A DNA stretch of 64,000 nt from Albibacterium bauzanense (GTDB lineage Bacteria; Bacteroidota; Bacteroidia; Sphingobacteriales; Sphingobacteriaceae). The notes beneath the pieces were generated by a model. The model was not told the DNA's origin. It did no database searches and saw nothing but the letters and a program-made list of their open reading frames with translations. Each line of letters opens with the position of its first letter. Position 1 is the stretch's first letter. Made by a program: the position numbers and the translations under genes. The stretch is from positions 372,001 through 436,000 of the forward strand of contig NZ_SMGO01000001.1 in assembly GCF_004339765.1 (NCBI RefSeq). The letters are read 5' to 3'. This document shows positions 59,772 through 64,000 of this stretch, piece after piece.

Positions 59772-60386
59772 ATGCATATAGCGATCGTTGGAAATATTGG
59801 AGCGGGTAAAACAACCCTAACGCGTTTATTGTCAAAGCAAATGGGCTACGAACCTCAATTTGAGGCGGTAGAGCATAACCCCTATTTGGAAGACTTTTAC
59901 AACGATATGAAACGCTGGTCGTTCAATTTGCAGGTATTCTTCTTAAATAGTCGCTTTCGCCATATGCTGGAACTGCAGAAAGAGAAGAAAAACATCATAC
60001 AAGATCGTACCATTTATGAAGATGCTTATATTTTTGCAGAGAACCTGCATGATATGGGCTTGATGACGGCCCGCGATTTTAATAATTACAGTAATATCTT
60101 TGAAAGCGTTTTAGAGTTTATCCAACCTCCTGATTTATTGATCTACCTAAGGGCTTCTGTTCCTACATTGGTTGATAATATTCAATTACGAGGTCGTGAT
60201 TATGAGGCTGGTATTCGTTTAGACTATCTGTCTAAGTTGAACGATAAGTATGAAAAATGGATCAGCTCTTATGATGGAGGAAAGTTATTAGTGCTTGATA
60301 AAGACAAGCTTGATTTTGAAAACAATACAGAAGATTTATCCTTTGTTTTGGAAAGTGTTAATCGGGAAATAAACGGCTTGTTTTAA
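59772..60386 (+). CDS. Deoxynucleoside kinase (deoxyadenosine/deoxyguanosine/deoxycytidine kinase family)
   Basis: 204 aa P-loop kinase that phosphorylates deoxynucleosides in salvage. P-loop GNIGAGKTT at 7-15. EHNPYLEDFYNDMKRWSFNLQVFFL is the substrate-pocket region and QDRTIYEDAYIFA the DRS-like motif with the catalytic acid. RGRDYEAGI is the LID region with arginines. The exact deoxynucleoside preference cannot be decided. It lies in the trpS-kdsB run. Confidence 0.9.
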   Translation: MHIAIVGNIGAGKTTLTRLLSKQMGYEPQFEAVEHNPYLEDFYNDMKRWSFNLQVFFLNSRFRHMLELQKEKKNIIQDRTIYEDAYIFAENLHDMGLMTARDFNNYSNIFESVLEFIQPPDLLIYLRASVPTLVDNIQLRGRDYEAGIRLDYLSKLNDKYEKWISSYDGGKLLVLDKDKLDFENNTEDLSFVLESVNREINGLF

Positions 60387-60388
60387 TT

Positions 60389-61135
60389 ATGAATATCATT
60401 GGTATCATACCTGCCCGTTATGCTTCAAGCCGTTTCCCTGGGAAGCCTTTGGTAGATATAGCAGGTAAATCAATGATTCAACGGGTATATGAAAGATGCC
60501 TGTTATCCAATAGTTTAAGTTCTGCAGTAGTAGCTACTGATGATGACCGCATAGCTGATCATGTAAAGTCTTTTGGAGGAAACGTTATCCTTACTTCTAG
60601 TAGCCATAATAGTGGAACGGACCGCTGTGCAGAAGCTGCCAATCATTTTCCAGATGCAAATATTATTATTAATATCCAAGGTGATGAGCCTTTTATACAA
60701 CCAGAGCAAATTGATCTATTGGCAGCTTGCTTTAACTCGGAAGGAACTGAAATTGCAACATTGGTTAAAAAAATCGACAGCTATAAAGAGCTCTTTAATC
60801 CTAATACACCCAAGGTAATTATAGATAAAACAGGGAAAGCTTTGTATTTCAGTAGAAATACCATTCCTTTTCAGCGTGATGTTCCTGAAAACGAATGGCT
60901 GGACAAGCAAGATTATTTTAAGCATATTGGAATCTATGGCTTTCGGGTAAAAACTTTGCAGCAGCTAACTTTATTACCAATATCTGCACTTGAAAAGGCA
61001 GAAGCCCTGGAGCAATTACGTTGGTTAGAGAATGGTTATTCTATTCAAACTGCAAAAACCAGTTATCAATCTTATGGTATTGATAGTCCGGATGATATCA
61101 CCTTGGCATTAAAAGAATTCAAAGACCTTTTATAG
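60389..61135 (+). CDS. kdsB: 3-deoxy-manno-octulosonate cytidylyltransferase (CMP-KDO synthetase)
   Basis: 248 aa. Activates KDO with CTP for lipopolysaccharide assembly. IIPARYASSRFPGKPL at 6-21 is the CTP-binding motif. Further motifs are VVATDDDRI, NIQGDEPFIQPEQI with the metal-binding Asp, HIGIYGFR and LEQLRWLENG. It starts 2 nt after the kinase stop. Its stop is directly next to the stop of the convergent ClC gene. Confidence 0.95.
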   Translation: MNIIGIIPARYASSRFPGKPLVDIAGKSMIQRVYERCLLSNSLSSAVVATDDDRIADHVKSFGGNVILTSSSHNSGTDRCAEAANHFPDANIIINIQGDEPFIQPEQIDLLAACFNSEGTEIATLVKKIDSYKELFNPNTPKVIIDKTGKALYFSRNTIPFQRDVPENEWLDKQDYFKHIGIYGFRVKTLQQLTLLPISALEKAEALEQLRWLENGYSIQTAKTSYQSYGIDSPDDITLALKEFKDLL

Positions 61136-62923
61136 TTACTCCAGGTAATTACCTATACGCATAAGCAATGCGCGGTATTTATTAAATATGGCTGATTTAG
61201 ATACAAATCCCAAATACTTATCATTTAGGTCTATTACAGGAAGAATCCATATATCCTCACGATCCATTTTCCGCATAACCTCATACATATTCGTATCAAT
61301 ACGAATAACATCTTGAGGTGGTTGAGCAAGCTCCTTCATTGTTTTATCTGGCGAAGCCTCTCCTATCAATATTTCAAATAGCTTTTCACTATAGATAATT
61401 CCTACTAAAACCTGGTTATCATCAACTACAGGAAAAATATTTCTCTTGGTATGGAGAATGTCCAATCGTCTATCCATTGGCTTCTCATTGGGATGCAATA
61501 CAGTAAAATTTCGCTCAAGAACATAACGCAATTTCATCATCTTTAAAACTGTCCGGTCTTTGTCTTCATGAGGAAGATAATCGCCAGATTCAGCCAAAGC
61601 TTGAGTATATATTGAATATTTCAAAATACTCTTATTGATAAAATAAGTAATAGCAGAAACAATCATTAGGGGTACCATTAGTGCATATCCTCCTGTAATT
61701 TCAGCGATCAGAAATATACCGGTTAAAGGTGCGTGCATAATTCCGCTTAATGCTCCGGCCATTCCTGCCACAATGAAATTGGCTACATTTAATTCAACAA
61801 ATCCGGTTAAATTAATGCCGTAAGCAAATGCAAAGCCCAAAATACCTCCCATTACCAAACTTGGCCCAAAGTTTCCTCCATTTCCACCACTATGTAAGGT
61901 AATTACTGTTGAATAGGCTTTAGCAAAAACCGTTATAATGGCATATATAAGTACAAGCCAGCCAATATTCTGATATTCTGAAAACAAGCTATTCCCTAAT
62001 AAAGAAGTACTTTTACCAGCCAATAGCTCTTGTATAGCCAAATAACCTTCGCCATATAAAGCTGGAAATATAAATACCATTACTCCTAATACCAATCCAC
62101 TAATAATAAGCTTATGGTATTGATTCTTCATTTTTCCAAACCATCCCTTAGCAGCATGGTTCAGTTTATTGAAAAACACGGAAAACAGGCCGACACATAA
62201 AGCTAATAAAACATAAAAGATTAATGCATCGAATGCCCAGGTATCAGTAACCAGGTAAAAAAGTGGCTCGCTATATAAAAGCCTTGATACGACAGATGAG
62301 GTTGCTGCGGCAATTAATAAAGGGATGAAGGCTGGTATGGAGAACTCGGGAAGAAGAATTTCTATAGCAAACACCATTCCTGCTACCGGACTATTGAATG
62401 CACCGGCAATTCCGGCTGCTGCACCACAAGCCAGTAGCATGGTAACCTCACGGTAATTTAAACCAAAGAATCGACCAATATTAGAACCAATTGCAGAACC
62501 GCTGGCTACAATTGGAGCTTCCAGACCAGCTGAACCACCAAAACCTACGGTTAATGCACTGGTAATAATTTGGGAGTAAACATTGTGTACGGGTATCCTA
62601 CTTGATTTATTGGAAATGGAATACAAGATGGGTGTTATACCATGATCCATCTTTTTTGTCTTTAAAAACTTTCTGACATACAGAACGCTTAAAAAGATAC
62701 CAATTAAGGGAAAAAACAAATAAAGATAACCCCTGAGTTCCCATGGAACCTCATTCTGTAAGAATGTAGCTATATGTAAGGTAAGTGCTTTTAAGGCAGA
62801 AGCAGCTAATCCACCGGTAATACCTACAATTGCAGCTAAAATAATTAAGAAGCTCCGATTAGATATCCGCTGTATCCTCCACTGGTTTAACCTGTTAACA
62901 AAGGTTGTGATCTCTTTAATCAT
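61136..62923 (-). CDS. ClC-family chloride channel/transporter with CBS pair
   Basis: 595 aa. About ten to twelve membrane helices (25-440) with selectivity motifs: GFGGSAGLEAPIV, where Glu of GLEAP matches the gating glutamate of GREGP, and GGNGGNFGPSLVMGG. Two CBS domains follow (about 455-590: LHPNEKPMDRRLDIL, PVVDDNQVLVGIIY, then MDREDIWILPVIDLND). CBS pairs usually bind adenine nucleotides and regulate gating. Whether it is a channel or a Cl-/H+ exchanger cannot be decided by eye. Monocistronic, divergent from the S46 peptidase gene. Confidence 0.9.
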   Translation of the reverse strand: MIKEITTFVNRLNQWRIQRISNRSFLIILAAIVGITGGLAASALKALTLHIATFLQNEVPWELRGYLYLFFPLIGIFLSVLYVRKFLKTKKMDHGITPILYSISNKSSRIPVHNVYSQIITSALTVGFGGSAGLEAPIVASGSAIGSNIGRFFGLNYREVTMLLACGAAAGIAGAFNSPVAGMVFAIEILLPEFSIPAFIPLLIAAATSSVVSRLLYSEPLFYLVTDTWAFDALIFYVLLALCVGLFSVFFNKLNHAAKGWFGKMKNQYHKLIISGLVLGVMVFIFPALYGEGYLAIQELLAGKSTSLLGNSLFSEYQNIGWLVLIYAIITVFAKAYSTVITLHSGGNGGNFGPSLVMGGILGFAFAYGINLTGFVELNVANFIVAGMAGALSGIMHAPLTGIFLIAEITGGYALMVPLMIVSAITYFINKSILKYSIYTQALAESGDYLPHEDKDRTVLKMMKLRYVLERNFTVLHPNEKPMDRRLDILHTKRNIFPVVDDNQVLVGIIYSEKLFEILIGEASPDKTMKELAQPPQDVIRIDTNMYEVMRKMDREDIWILPVIDLNDKYLGFVSKSAIFNKYRALLMRIGNYLE

Positions 62924-62953
62924 CCATTGGGTTTAATTCATTTATGTTATTGC

Positions 62954-62961
62954 TAACTTTG
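62954..62961 (+). promoter_or_regulatory. -7 element TAACTTTG for the S46 peptidase
   Basis: TAACTTTG matches TAnnTTTG, 36 nt upstream of the ATG at 62998. Confidence 0.5.
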
Positions 62962-62997
62962 CGAATATAATTAATCAAAACTTGTTGAATACTATTT

Positions 62998-64000
62998 ATG
63001 AATATTTTTAAGAAAAATGTACTTGTTACTGTTATATCGCTTATTATCGGGGCAGGAATAACTTCATTTACATTCCTGGATGAAGGGATGTTTCCTTTGA
63101 GCGATTTAAATCGGGTTGATTTAAAGAAAGCCGGACTTGAAATTAGCCAGACTGATATTTTTAATCCGGGACAGGTTGGATTGGTAGATGCATTAGTACA
63201 AGTAGGTGGCTGTACAGGATCTTTTATTTCGGATGAAGGATTAATCATTACCAATCATCATTGTGCTTTTGGTGCTGTGCGTTTGGCCAGTACGCCAGAA
63301 AATGATTACCTGACCAATGGTTTTGTAGCGAGACAAAAAGAGTCGGAAATAAAAGCGCAAGGGTTAACCATCCGGATTACCGATAGTTATGAAGATGTTT
63401 CGAGTCGGGTATTGCAGGCTGCACAAGCATCGAGTGATCCGGCACAGAGAATTCATTTGATTACTCAGGAGCGTTTAAATATTGCAAAAGAGGCAGAGCT
63501 GAAAGATCCTTCTATTAAGGCTGAAGTTTCAGAGATGTTTATCGGCAAGAGCTATGTTCTTTTCCGATATAAAACTATTGAAGATGTACGCCTGGTGTAT
63601 GTTCCTCAACAAATTATAGGTGAATTTGGTGGCGACACTGATAATTGGATATGGCCAAGACATACAGGCGATTTCTCATTTTTACGTGCTTATGTAGCTC
63701 CTGATGGTTCGCCGGCTGCTTATTCAGTAAACAATGTACCTTATAAGCCTAAGAAATTTTTAAAAGTAAATCCGAATGGTGTTAAAGAAGAAGATTTTGC
63801 TTTTATATTAGGTTATCCGGGTAGAACATTCAGGCACCGTCCGGCTCAATATATTGAATACCAGGAACGATTCCTGCTTCCTTATACAGCTGCTCTTTAT
63901 GATTTTCAAAACAATGAAATGGTGAAGGCAGGGAATAATGACCGGGCAATTGAACTTAGTCTGGCAACTCGTATTAAAAGTAATGCGAACGTGATGAAAA
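62998..64000 (+). CDS. S46 family dipeptidyl-peptidase (DPP7/DPP11-like), 5' part
   Basis: The first 334 codons are present; the gene runs off the window. An N-terminal signal or anchor (about 8-25) is followed by a chymotrypsin-like fold. The catalytic His is in LIITNHHCAFGAV, and GGDTDNWIWPRHTGDFSFLRAYV is the S46 signature containing the catalytic Asp. The Ser lies beyond the window end. Family members are periplasmic exopeptidases releasing dipeptides for amino acid use; the Gly/Asp residue that separates DPP7 from DPP11 specificity is not in view. Confidence 0.9.
   Translation, partial: MNIFKKNVLVTVISLIIGAGITSFTFLDEGMFPLSDLNRVDLKKAGLEISQTDIFNPGQVGLVDALVQVGGCTGSFISDEGLIITNHHCAFGAVRLASTPENDYLTNGFVARQKESEIKAQGLTIRITDSYEDVSSRVLQAAQASSDPAQRIHLITQERLNIAKEAELKDPSIKAEVSEMFIGKSYVLFRYKTIEDVRLVYVPQQIIGEFGGDTDNWIWPRHTGDFSFLRAYVAPDGSPAAYSVNNVPYKPKKFLKVNPNGVKEEDFAFILGYPGRTFRHRPAQYIEYQERFLLPYTAALYDFQNNEMVKAGNNDRAIELSLATRIKSNANVMK

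Noticed and set aside
1-64000. CRISPR array, tRNA or rRNA genes
   Set aside because: No regularly spaced repeats and no tRNA- or rRNA-like sequence were noticed in the gaps; absence was judged by eye only.

Overview
This 64 kb window comes from a Bacteroidota chromosome, most likely a Sphingobacteriales/Pedobacter-like relative (genus not determinable by eye). It is AT-rich. It carries GLPGLI-family, DUF6266 and TonB-receptor-like genes. Several genes have the Bacteroidota promoter element TAnnTTTG close to their start codons, and obvious Shine-Dalgarno sequences are lacking.

Left part (1-32.6 kb) is ordinary core genome: the end of kdsA, NADP glutamate dehydrogenase, RNase HI, lysC-lysA, serC-serA, rpe, rpsO-pnp, a phoH-purC-STAS-rnz operon, a SAM hydroxide adenosyltransferase, a TPR histidine kinase/LuxR-type regulator pair, ABC transporters, lipid genes (PlsC, desaturase), DNA polymerase IV, a WYL regulator with a DinB-family enzyme, an SGNH esterase and a DUF2914 membrane protein. 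A 47-codon gene at 24768-24911 is easily missed.

Middle part (32.6-50.3 kb) is a composite accessory island. It starts with a yefM-yoeB toxin-antitoxin pair. Next is an apparently phase-variable type IIG restriction-modification locus: a Mpi-like serine invertase, a 1235-aa restriction-modification enzyme, and a silent inverted copy of its specificity domain sharing an 81-bp perfect inverted repeat with the active gene. An AbiEi/AbiEii-type toxin-antitoxin pair follows. Then comes a decayed duplicate of the DUF2914-tail/yefM region. The island ends with what looks like an integron: a divergent tyrosine recombinase followed by cassettes bounded by attC-like hairpin sites. The cassettes carry SIR2-HerA-KTSC, an AAA ATPase/RloB pair (AbiL-like), an HNH protein, a DUF1398 protein and a RibD/DHFR-like protein. 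The recombinase lacks the insertion typical of IntI. Three 3'-end remnants of a DUF6266 gene, with one intact copy at 49566-50306, punctuate the island and suggest repeated recombination at one hotspot.

Right part (50.3-64 kb) returns to chromosome-like content: a siderophore-interacting protein with an esterase, two damaged toxin-antitoxin loci placed back to back, a repeat-containing secreted protein, a frameshifted lipoprotein, a TonB-receptor-like/GLPGLI pair behind a double palindromic operator, trpS, a deoxynucleoside kinase, kdsB, a ClC channel and the start of an S46 peptidase.

All family calls are made by reading motifs; no database search was run.
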